33,726 bases of DNA from an archaeon. GTDB lineage: Archaea; Asgardarchaeota; Thorarchaeia; Thorarchaeales; Thorarchaeaceae. The translations under genes were made by a program, and so were the position numbers. Each line of letters opens with the position of its first letter. Position 1 is the first letter of the stretch. Positions 24,549 to 32,290 of this stretch are shown in pieces. The notes under the pieces are model-generated. The model was not told where the DNA came from. It saw nothing but the letters and a program-made list of their open reading frames with translations, and did no database searches. Where the stretch lies: assembly GCA_024275415.1 (NCBI GenBank), contig JAJRZD010000085.1:1-33726 (forward strand), written 5' to 3'.

Positions 24549-26600
24549 CTATGATAGCTCCTGAAAGTACACTCGTAGCATCTCTGCGACATTTCTTGCC
24601 CGTGAAACGACCCCTCTGTCACGGTGGGGCTTGGAGCCATCAAACATATCAGATATCGTGCCCAAGCAGCCACTTCGGATTGTGTTCAGGACTGGGCGGA
24701 AGAACTTCTTCTCTACATACGTCTTGTTCTCAGGGGTTCTGCCATGTACTGTCAGATAGGCAGATATGAACGGACCTATAAGCCAAGGATGTACAGTTCC
24801 TTGGTGTGTTGCACCTGCTCGACTCTTGGGACCACCCGTCAGAGCACGAGCGTAGCGTTTGTCCTTGGGCGAAAGGGTTCGAAGTCCGTAAGGTGTTAGC
24901 AGCTCATCTTGAACGACTTTTAGTACGGCTCGTTCCATCTCAGGTTCTAGTATCCGATACGGCAGACTTACCGCGAAGATCTGGTTTGGTCTGAGTGAGT
25001 CGTCTTTCTCGTCGTCGTTGATGACGTCATATAGATAACCAGCCTCCTCATTCCAGAATGACTGAGTGAATGCCTCCCGGATCCATGATGCTACAGCTCG
25101 GTACTCGTAGGGGTCTCTGCTCATCATTTGGGCCATGTCGCCCATTGCCATAAGGGCATTGTACCAGAGAGCGTTCACCTCGACGCATTTTCCAATCCTC
25201 GGTGTCGCGCACCAATTACCTACTCGTTCGTTCATCCATGAAACTTCGACACCCTCGATACCCGAGAATATCAATCCATCATGATCTTCATGGATGTTGA
25301 ACTTGGTTCCGATACGAAATGCAGTGATGATTGATTCCATGGCTTCCCAAATGATGCCTCTCAGGAACTCCGTGTCATTGGTGACATCGATGTATTTCTT
25401 GACCGCCATGATGAACCATAATGAGGCATCAACCGAGTCGTACTCGGGCTGGATGCCCCTGTCTGGGAAGTCGTTAGCTATCAGTCCATAGCGCGAGTAC
25501 CTAGCGTAGGTCGTAAGTATCTCACGGGCATCTTGGAACCTCCCTATCGCCACAGTCAGCCCGGGATGTGCGATCATAGCATCTAATCCGATATCCACCA
25601 GCTCGTGGAATCCTGCTATGATTGACTTCCGTTTCGTTGAAGCACGGTCAACGATGAACGTGTCTGCATTGTATACGAGCCATTCTATGTCCTCATCCCT
25701 AGCACGGTTCGTAAGGGCATAAGCCCGGTCGTTCAGGATCTTGCGTCTGCGAAGTTCGTCAAATCGCATCTGAGCAAAATCTTTCCGCTGGGCTTTTACA
25801 AGTGATCCTAGGTCATGCATGAGAGTCTTGCGAGTTTGCCCCACGGCAAAGAGGAAACTCAAGAAATGCTCTCCTGGTTTAAGGATAGTATGGAATACCC
25901 CTGGGATGTACAGTTCCTCTTGGTATGGCAGTCCTTTCGCCTTATCTTTCCTGTATACCTGAGGTTCCGAAACCTTCAGTTGGGTCTGCATGAACTCGGC
26001 ATCAGGTGTATAGGCGTACATCCATGGGCTATTATCCCGGTCATCATATGCAAAGTACGAGTGCTCGTCGATGGTTTCTATCTCGGGCGTGAAATCCAGC
26101 TTGGGAGGTAACCTTGTGATTGGGCGGCAGGTTTGAAACGGTGTCACAGTAAGGACGGTTTCTTCAGTGTTCTTGAACTCGTAATTGACGATGGTGATGT
26201 TCCTTCTGTGTGCCATGAATATAGTCTTGTGCATCGTGATGCAGTCAGTGGAATAGGTCATTTGAGGCAATGGATTCAGAACGAACCTCTTGATATTGCG
26301 ATATCCTCTTTGTGAAACCCCCGCCGCAGTATGTTCTGTGCCCAAATTGCACGGCTCATCTCCTGTTGCAACTACTTCGTCTAGGCGAGATAATGTGAGC
26401 CACCTATCCACAGGTGGATTTAGAGATGAAACTAGGAGCCCGTGATGGCTTCTGGTATTCATCCCAACTATTGTGGATGAGGCATAACCGCCAAGCCCAT
26501 TTGCAAAGAGGTATTCAAATGTGACCGCGCGATTGAGTCTCAGGTCTGCATCTTTAAGCACTATCACTTTGGGGGTTTCACAACCTTGACTTGCAACCAA
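24549..26600 (-). CDS. glycogen debranching enzyme (amylo-alpha-1,6-glucosidase family)
   Basis: A 683-residue enzyme of the archaeal/bacterial GDE family (GH133). Residues 25-240 are the N-terminal beta domain, opening with FEYLFANGLGGYASSTIVGMN, the family signature. Residues 280-683 are the (alpha/alpha)6 catalytic barrel, with YNADTFIVDR, GFHELVDIGLDAMIAHPGL, PEYDSVDASLWFI (candidate acidic residues) and a late GTVHPWLIGPF block that lines the active site in this family. It hydrolyses alpha-1,6 branches of glycogen in the cytosol. The start is a TTG at 26600 with only a weak ribosome site; a few codons either way are possible. It is followed by the MBL-fold gene after one base. Length and motifs are typical and complete. 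Confidence 0.92.
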   Translation of the reverse strand: MVASQGCETPKVIVLKDADLRLNRAVTFEYLFANGLGGYASSTIVGMNTRSHHGLLVSSLNPPVDRWLTLSRLDEVVATGDEPCNLGTEHTAAGVSQRGYRNIKRFVLNPLPQMTYSTDCITMHKTIFMAHRRNITIVNYEFKNTEETVLTVTPFQTCRPITRLPPKLDFTPEIETIDEHSYFAYDDRDNSPWMYAYTPDAEFMQTQLKVSEPQVYRKDKAKGLPYQEELYIPGVFHTILKPGEHFLSFLFAVGQTRKTLMHDLGSLVKAQRKDFAQMRFDELRRRKILNDRAYALTNRARDEDIEWLVYNADTFIVDRASTKRKSIIAGFHELVDIGLDAMIAHPGLTVAIGRFQDAREILTTYARYSRYGLIANDFPDRGIQPEYDSVDASLWFIMAVKKYIDVTNDTEFLRGIIWEAMESIITAFRIGTKFNIHEDHDGLIFSGIEGVEVSWMNERVGNWCATPRIGKCVEVNALWYNALMAMGDMAQMMSRDPYEYRAVASWIREAFTQSFWNEEAGYLYDVINDDEKDDSLRPNQIFAVSLPYRILEPEMERAVLKVVQDELLTPYGLRTLSPKDKRYARALTGGPKSRAGATHQGTVHPWLIGPFISAYLTVHGRTPENKTYVEKKFFRPVLNTIRSGCLGTISDMFDGSKPHRDRGVVSRARNVAEMLRVYFQELS

Positions 26601-26709
26601 TCACATTTCCACACTTTAAGCATTGTGTGGTGCTTGCCCGGTGGCACAGATAGTCATGGTATTAAGGGATTCGGGTTCGAAATCAATGTAACAGAACGAG
26701 GTGTACAGT

Positions 26710-27969
26710 ATGACGACTCCAGACCGTGCAGTAGAGCCGTTCGTTAGTAGAAGAGGGGGTCTCACTGGGGCCTTGTGGAGGCTTGCGTTGGTCATAGGTG
26801 TCGCACAATTCTCGATGAGTGTCTGGACATGGCAATTTGGTATCTTAATTGAAACCATTGTCGAGCCATGGCAGATGGGATTGACCTTCACTGCTGGCTC
26901 GTTGGCAAACCTTCTGGGAATCCCTCTTTCGGGGTACATTTCGGACTTCATCGGTAGGAGGAAGACACTGATGATAGCATACCTCCCGATGGCTGTTGGT
27001 CTGTTCAGTATGTTCTCGTTCCCGGTCTGGCCGCTATTTCCATTCTTCTATGCTCTCATTCAGTTCGGTTGGGCATTTGTGCTTATGATGGCAAGGGCCG
27101 CTCCGGCTGACCAAGTATCACAGGATGGCGGGAAGAATTCAGGGAGGACATTCACTATGATACTTCTTCCAGCCTTTGCAATGGACGGACTTAGTCCCTT
27201 GTTGGCATCCTTCCTTCTGCTTTCAGGTCTACCTCAACAGGGCCTACTCGTGTTAGGTGGGACTGGCACTCTATTCGCATTTATCGCCAGTGCGATTTTT
27301 GTGAGGGAAACACTGAGCAGTTCGATCCAAAAGAAGGCACGTTCGGGCCCAGTTATCACGCTGCGAGGACTGGGGAGCGATTTTTGGGTTCTTGCCGGTG
27401 GACTGGTGGGCATCTACATGACCTTTGGGTTGACCTTTCCGTACCTAGGCAACCTTGTGGTGGAAGAGTGGCATGTGAGTACCTCGACATGGGGAATCAT
27501 ATGGAGTATGTCTTCATTGACCATAGCGACACTCTCCTTCTTTGGAGGTAAGATTGCTGATAGGAACCTGAAGATTTCGTTGCTGTTCGCGGTTCCTTTC
27601 ACGGCTCTTATCATTCTGGGACATGCATTACTTGAGGGGGTTTTTGTCCTTCTCTTCATCAACCTTCTTTGGGGCTTCGGGATAGTCATATGGATTGCTG
27701 CAGAGCGGTCACTCATTGTCCAAGGGGTGAGTGAGGAGAAACAGGGACGCGCTCTTAGCACATTTCAGGCTGTGATGAGCACGTTTCAGATTATGATGAT
27801 GAATGTAGGTGCATATATCTGGACAGTTTCAGGCAACCTTCGGGTGCTCTTTTTCATCGCAGGAGTCATCGCGTTAGTATCATTCATTCCCCTTGCAATT
27901 GCACTACGGCATATTTCGTTGAGGGAACGAGAACAGTCACTGGCGACATCTCAGGATTTATGGGAATGA
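26710..27969 (+). CDS. MFS transporter
   Basis: A 419-residue major-facilitator-superfamily carrier with about 12 membrane helices in two halves. The loop 2-3 motif GYISDFIGRRKTLM (the GxxxDxxGRRK signature) is clear, with a related FFGGKIADRNLKIS loop in the second half. Substrate unknown; the family covers sugars, drugs, amino acids and organic anions. The ATG at 26710 has GAGGTG (26698-26703) 6 nt upstream; a GTG at 26701 falls inside that ribosome site and is rejected. The 3' end overlaps the GTP cyclohydrolase gene by 19 nt, tail to tail. It is divergent from the glycogen-debranching gene with about 100 nt between, so the promoters face away from each other. Confidence 0.9.
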   Translation: MTTPDRAVEPFVSRRGGLTGALWRLALVIGVAQFSMSVWTWQFGILIETIVEPWQMGLTFTAGSLANLLGIPLSGYISDFIGRRKTLMIAYLPMAVGLFSMFSFPVWPLFPFFYALIQFGWAFVLMMARAAPADQVSQDGGKNSGRTFTMILLPAFAMDGLSPLLASFLLLSGLPQQGLLVLGGTGTLFAFIASAIFVRETLSSSIQKKARSGPVITLRGLGSDFWVLAGGLVGIYMTFGLTFPYLGNLVVEEWHVSTSTWGIIWSMSSLTIATLSFFGGKIADRNLKISLLFAVPFTALIILGHALLEGVFVLLFINLLWGFGIVIWIAAERSLIVQGVSEEKQGRALSTFQAVMSTFQIMMMNVGAYIWTVSGNLRVLFFIAGVIALVSFIPLAIALRHISLREREQSLATSQDLWE

Positions 27970-28664
27970 GCAAGCACCTCTTTCACATCCCTCATGTCCG
28001 CCTTATCACCTAGCAAGTGTCCGCTCTTGCGTGCCTTGGTTTCTAGATATGTACGATTGTATTCGGTAGTAGGTATTATCAGAGGAACACGTTCTTTAAT
28101 CACTACCCCATGGTTTGAAAGCTGCCAAAGTTTGTCTGGATTGTTTGTCAACAGTCTAATCGATTTAATATGCAGGGAACGAAGGATGTGAGCTGCAACC
28201 CCATAGTCACGCTCATCAGGTTCCCATCCCAGTAACAGGTTCGCCTCAACAGTGTCATAGCCTTGATCCTGAAGGGCATATGCACGGATTTTTTCAGTGA
28301 GCCCAATATTCCTTCCTTCTTGTCTGAGATACAGAAGTACTCCCTCGCCCTCTTTTTGGATCAGCTTTAATGATTCGAGAAGCTGATCCCTACAATCACA
28401 ACGCTTGCTTCCCATGACATCGCCAGTCAGGCATTCTGAATGGATTCGGGTAAGCACGTTTTCTTTTTCTACTATATCTCCCTTGACAATCGCAGTGTGC
28501 TCTTTTCCGTCACAGGGGCTCACAAAGGCACAGATTTGGAATTCCCCGAACTGGCTGGGCAAGTCTGCAATGCCTACTAATTGAACACAGCAGTCATAGG
28601 GGTCGCATTGGTGATCCTTGCTTGCTTCAATGAGTTCTTTAATTTTGGAAAGAGCGAGTTTCAT
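27951..28664 (-). CDS. ribA: GTP cyclohydrolase II (riboflavin biosynthesis)
   Basis: A 237-residue enzyme that turns GTP into the formamide-free pyrimidine precursor of riboflavin with loss of formate and pyrophosphate. The zinc site is C78-x10-C89-x-C91 in SECLTGDVMGSKRCDCR, and the GTP-binding strand LRQEGRNIGL (113-122) and the EPDERDYG block (148-155) are intact. The core is complete, but an N-terminal stretch of about 35 residues, with C20 and C25-C26, is longer than in stand-alone bacterial RibA. The ATG has GGAGG 6 nt upstream and a TATA box at 28702-28709. No DHBP synthase or other rib gene is adjacent. Many archaea use the unrelated ArfA instead, so this is the bacterial-type route. 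Confidence 0.92.
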   Translation of the reverse strand: MKLALSKIKELIEASKDHQCDPYDCCVQLVGIADLPSQFGEFQICAFVSPCDGKEHTAIVKGDIVEKENVLTRIHSECLTGDVMGSKRCDCRDQLLESLKLIQKEGEGVLLYLRQEGRNIGLTEKIRAYALQDQGYDTVEANLLLGWEPDERDYGVAAHILRSLHIKSIRLLTNNPDKLWQLSNHGVVIKERVPLIIPTTEYNRTYLETKARKSGHLLGDKADMRDVKEVLAHSHKS

Positions 28665-28701
28665 CTTAGGCCTCCATCCAAGCCGCTACACTTGGGAGAA
28701 T

Positions 28702-28709
28702 GATATAAG
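28702..28709 (-). promoter_or_regulatory. TATA box for the ribA gene
   Basis: Reads CTTATATC on the minus strand. The predicted transcript start near 28680 leaves a 16-nt leader with the GGAGG site at 28671-28675. Confidence 0.6.
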
Positions 28710-28807
28710 TTTGGATACGTGATTTTTCCAAACGTTTAAGTAAGATGGTTAGACGGCAACTTAATCAAGCATCCATTTGACATTTGCATAGAAGGCGCTT
28801 TGTAGAA

Positions 28808-30610
28808 ATGTTATCGAAAAAGTTAACCGAGCAAAGGATCAAACTCTACATTCTGGCTGCTTTGGTAGGTGTCGTATCCGGGTTCACAGCAGTGGGATTC
28901 AGACTGCTAATTTACGCGATAAGCATACTATTCACTGCTATCCCTAATGTGATCGGTATCTGGGGTTGGGTAATCATCCCTTCAATAGGTGGCATTTTTG
29001 TCGCATTCATAGTCACACGATATGCCCCAGAGGCGAAAGGACATGGCGTCCCTGAGATAATGTATGCATACCAATTGCAGAGAGGGCATATCCGAGCCAG
29101 AATCCCCCTTCTGAAAAGCCTTGCATCTGCGATAAACATCGGTTCTGGAGGCTCATGCGGTAGAGAGGGGCCCATTGCTCAGATAGGTGGTGGTGCGGGT
29201 TCTGCCATTGCAAGCTATCTCAAGCTGAATGCACGCATGACCAAGACCCTTGTGGTGTGTGGTGTCAGTTCAGGGATTGCTGCAACATTCAATGCTCCGC
29301 TAGGAGGAACACTCTTTGGTATTGAGGTCATTGCAGGAGGAATTGCTGGATTTTCCATCATACCCGTCATCTTAGCATCAGTCATTGCAACAGCTATTGC
29401 TGGATCCATTCTTGGATCGAGCCTGTCATTTGACGCTCCCCAATTTATGATGGGCAATTACTTCGAACTCTTCTTCTATCTCATATTGGGGCTTGCATTC
29501 GGCTTGATCAGTGTAGTATGGAGTCGCGGATTCTATAAAGTAGAAGATATCCTTGAACGAGTGAAGATATCACCCTATGTACTGATCGTGATAGGGGGTT
29601 TAATGGTAGGAACGTTGGGTGTTCTCTCACTCTTTATCAGTGAGCAGACGGGCTCCTATGGAGTATATAATCATAATGAGATATTTTTCCCACCAACAAT
29701 GGCAGTCGGGTATCCGATCATAAATGCAACATTCATGGGACTTCTTGTCCTTGGAGCCTTGCTGGCCTTTGGGATTTTGAAGGCACTGGCCACCTCGATC
29801 ACATTGGGAGCAGGTGGTTCTGGGGGCGTATTTGCACCAACCCTCTATATTGGAGCAACTCTAGGAGGTGCTTTTGGTATTGGCTTCTCCCTTCTCTTTC
29901 CTGATATCATCACACAACCAATGGCATTTGCACTGGTTGGAATGGCAGCTCTTTTTGCAGGAGCGGGTAGGGCTCCCATAACATGTATCATCATGACGAT
30001 GGAGATGACAGGTGACTACAACATGATTCTACCTCTTATGATTGCGGTGTCAACATCATATATAGTGTCGATGAGCATCGAAGAGGAGAGCATCTATAGC
30101 TTCAAACTTGCACGTCGCGGGATAAACATCAGTCAGAGTAGGTATATCAGTGCCCTGAAAGAAATCTCCGTGAAAGAGGTCATGACGACCAAGCCGACCA
30201 TCCTGAAACCAGAGATGACCGTGGACGAGGTTCTAGCAGTCGTTGATGCAACTCAACATACGAAATTCCCTGTTGTGGATGATGATGGACGAATCGTCGG
30301 AATCCTTCTCACAGAAGTGCTGTTTCATCCTGACGAGCAGGAAAAGGAAAAGAAGACAGTCAAGGATTTGATGTCCACGGATTTCCTGCACCTCAACCCA
30401 AATTGCCCGATGGACAGCGTTGTCACCTCGATGCTTGACCGATTGGAAGGACATGCGGTCATTGTAGACCCCGCGGATCCGAACACAATGATAGGGTTCA
30501 TAACAAAGGCTGATGTATTGAAAGCATACAAGGCTGCGGTCATCATGCTTCAGGAGGAAGGAGAGCTCTCTGGGGGATTCTCTCCTCCAGCCCTCGTAGA
30601 CATCGAATAG
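28808..30610 (+). CDS. ClC-type chloride channel/exchanger with CBS domains
   Basis: A 600-residue membrane protein. Residues 1-430 are the ClC fold with about 14-18 helices: the first anion-site motif GHGVPEI (Ser of the E. coli protein is His here, usual in this CBS-bearing clade), the gate GGSCGREGPIAQ with the gating Glu, GGSGGVFAPTLYIG, and helix-breaking GAGRAP. Residues 440-590 are a CBS pair (KEVMTTKPTILKPEMTVDEVL and VKDLMSTDFLHLN), which often binds adenine nucleotides. It moves chloride or related anions, perhaps in exchange for protons; I could not place the inner proton glutamate by eye. The frame begins at a TTG (28784); the ATG at 28808 is preferred but neither has a strong ribosome site. 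Divergent from ribA. Confidence 0.92.
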   Translation: MLSKKLTEQRIKLYILAALVGVVSGFTAVGFRLLIYAISILFTAIPNVIGIWGWVIIPSIGGIFVAFIVTRYAPEAKGHGVPEIMYAYQLQRGHIRARIPLLKSLASAINIGSGGSCGREGPIAQIGGGAGSAIASYLKLNARMTKTLVVCGVSSGIAATFNAPLGGTLFGIEVIAGGIAGFSIIPVILASVIATAIAGSILGSSLSFDAPQFMMGNYFELFFYLILGLAFGLISVVWSRGFYKVEDILERVKISPYVLIVIGGLMVGTLGVLSLFISEQTGSYGVYNHNEIFFPPTMAVGYPIINATFMGLLVLGALLAFGILKALATSITLGAGGSGGVFAPTLYIGATLGGAFGIGFSLLFPDIITQPMAFALVGMAALFAGAGRAPITCIIMTMEMTGDYNMILPLMIAVSTSYIVSMSIEEESIYSFKLARRGINISQSRYISALKEISVKEVMTTKPTILKPEMTVDEVLAVVDATQHTKFPVVDDDGRIVGILLTEVLFHPDEQEKEKKTVKDLMSTDFLHLNPNCPMDSVVTSMLDRLEGHAVIVDPADPNTMIGFITKADVLKAYKAAVIMLQEEGELSGGFSPPALVDIE

Positions 30611-30643
30611 GTTTTTCCATCTCGGACGAGTCCTCCGTCATCC

Positions 30644-30651
30644 CTATAAAG
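30644..30651 (+). promoter_or_regulatory. TATA box for the FrhB-like gene
   Basis: CTATAAAG, with the expected transcript start near 30672 and a leader of about 18 nt carrying GAGGAA just before the ATG at 30691. This makes the FrhB-like and THEP1-type genes a two-gene unit separate from the ClC gene. Confidence 0.5.
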
Positions 30652-30690
30652 AGCTAGCAATGATGTCAGAACCACTAGCTTGAGGAATAA

Positions 30691-31761
30691 ATGATGGTAC
30701 TCAACATAGAGGAGATTCTTACCGCATCAAAGGATTGGTTGAAGGCGAATACGAAGAGGTATGCTTTCAAGAAGCTGGAACGAGAGATTATCAAGACAGG
30801 AGTTTGCGTGGAGTGCGGGACTTGTGTGTCTAATTGCCCTGTCACCGTGATTACCGCCACTAGGACAGATGGCAAATATGTGCCCGAGCTCACAGGGAAG
30901 TGCATCTCCTGTGGCATCTGCTATGCAATGTGCCCTAGGACACTGACATTGCCTGAGCATCTTATTGGAGAGTACATCTCAATCTACAAAGCGCAGTCTA
31001 AACTTGAAGGTGGGAAAAGGCAAGACGGTGGAGTCGCCACTGCTCTGGTGAGCGCACAACTGAAGGCAGGGGAACTGGACGCTGCGGTTGTGGCAAAGCA
31101 AGGCGAGGTGTCTTGGCTTCCCGTTTTTTCGATTGCCACAAGTCCGGATGGGGTTCTTGACAGTGGAGGAACCTTCTACACACATTCACCAGTAGTGGAA
31201 GGGATGATGCAAGCGTTCGAGGAGGGTCATTCCAAGTTGGCTGTTGTTGGAACGGCTTGCAACATTGATGGTATCACCAGACTACAGGGACATCCTGCGG
31301 GATTCTTGAACCTGTCAAAGGATGCTTCAATCCTGAAAATTGGGTTGTTCTGCATGGAGTCCTTCGATTATGCAGGTCTCAAAGAGTTTCTTGAGCAGAA
31401 TGGCATCAAGATTGATGATGTCCAGCGGATGGCGATTGCAGGAGGCAAGTTCACCGTGACCTCAAGTTCAGGCGAAACAGAATGGCCCATCGCTGACCTG
31501 AATCATATCGCTGCACGATCCTGTTCCTACTGTCATGACTTGACATGCAAGAACTCCGATATCTCATGCGGGAATATCGGGTCTGAGGAAAGATGGACTA
31601 CTGTGATCGTGAGAACCGAGCTTGGCAAGAAAGCTTTCGAACTCGCTGCGTCTCAAGGGATTATCGAATACGAGGAATTGGACAACAAGGCAATCCAATC
31701 TGTCCTCAATGTTTCACGGATGAAGGCGACTCGATATTATAAGATGGAACCTGCACACTAG
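30691..31761 (+). CDS. coenzyme F420 hydrogenase/dehydrogenase beta-subunit family protein
   Basis: A 356-residue iron-sulfur flavoprotein of the FrhB/FpoF family. Two [4Fe-4S] ferredoxin motifs lie near the N-terminus, CVECGTCVSNCP (about 36-47) and CISCGICYAMCP (about 71-82). They are followed by the FrhB N domain (GVATALVSAQLKAGELDAAVV) and the C domain with SCSYCHDLTCKNSDISCGNIGS and the closing TTVIVRTELGKKAFE. Family members pass electrons between ferredoxin or another carrier and F420, using FAD. No hydrogenase large or small subunit, or F420-linked dehydrogenase, is adjacent, so the partner is unknown. GAGG lies 5-8 nt before ATG-ATG; the first ATG is used. The THEP1-type gene follows 20 nt later. 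Confidence 0.9.
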   Translation: MMVLNIEEILTASKDWLKANTKRYAFKKLEREIIKTGVCVECGTCVSNCPVTVITATRTDGKYVPELTGKCISCGICYAMCPRTLTLPEHLIGEYISIYKAQSKLEGGKRQDGGVATALVSAQLKAGELDAAVVAKQGEVSWLPVFSIATSPDGVLDSGGTFYTHSPVVEGMMQAFEEGHSKLAVVGTACNIDGITRLQGHPAGFLNLSKDASILKIGLFCMESFDYAGLKEFLEQNGIKIDDVQRMAIAGGKFTVTSSSGETEWPIADLNHIAARSCSYCHDLTCKNSDISCGNIGSEERWTTVIVRTELGKKAFELAASQGIIEYEELDNKAIQSVLNVSRMKATRYYKMEPAH

Positions 31762-31781
31762 TTCGTAGGTCTGGGTCTGCT

Positions 31782-32288
31782 ATGAACATCTTGTTGACCG
31801 GAAAACCTGGGATTGGTAAAAGCACAGCGATTCAGAGGATTATTGACCTGTTGGGAAAGAACAAAGCGGGAGGCTTTTGGACGCGGGAGATCCGTGACAA
31901 GGGACGACGAGTGGGCTTCTTGATTCAGACACTCAACGGGCTGTCAGAGGTCTTGGCACATGTGGAACTGGATACAGGACCTAGAGTGGGAAAATACACA
32001 GTTAGCGTTGAAGCGATAAAGAGAATCGCTATTCCTGCGATGCAGCAGGCAAGGGAATCCGACAAGATAATCATCATCGATGAGATTGCTTCAATGGAAC
32101 TCAAATCGCCTCAATTCGCTCCAGAAGTACGACGATGCTTGAATACTGGGCGCGTGTTAGGCACACTTCAGCAAAAAACAGGCAAGTTCCATGACGAGGT
32201 TCGAAACCGACCTGACACTATCCTACTCAATATGACCGTTGAGAACAGGGATGCCATCCCTGCTCATGTATTGAATCTCCTCAAGTAG
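31782..32288 (+). CDS. THEP1-type nucleoside triphosphatase
   Basis: A 168-residue P-loop NTPase of the THEP1 (nucleoside-triphosphatase, NTPase_1) family. Walker A is GKPGIGKST (residues 7-15), Walker B is IIIIDEIASMEL (about 97-108), and the family GGFWTREIRDKGRRVGF block with its conserved Arg/Gly residues is present. Members hydrolyse ATP and GTP in vitro; their cell role is unclear, though many sit near nucleotide or RNA genes. Size is typical of the family. It is the second gene of the unit starting at 30691, with only a weak GGT-type ribosome site before the ATG. It converges on the surface-protein gene with 2 nt between the stops, so neither has room for a classical terminator. Confidence 0.9.
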   Translation: MNILLTGKPGIGKSTAIQRIIDLLGKNKAGGFWTREIRDKGRRVGFLIQTLNGLSEVLAHVELDTGPRVGKYTVSVEAIKRIAIPAMQQARESDKIIIIDEIASMELKSPQFAPEVRRCLNTGRVLGTLQQKTGKFHDEVRNRPDTILLNMTVENRDAIPAHVLNLLK

Positions 32289-32290
32289 CA

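Noticed and set aside
24548..24673. Longer N-terminus for the MBL-fold hydrolase
   Set aside because: It overlaps the end of the debranching-enzyme gene in another frame and does not fit the family, which starts near the TTG at 24547.
29040..29060. His in place of Ser in the ClC anion motif (GHGVP) as a novelty
   Set aside because: The same change is common in the CBS-bearing prokaryotic ClC clade, so it is not unusual.
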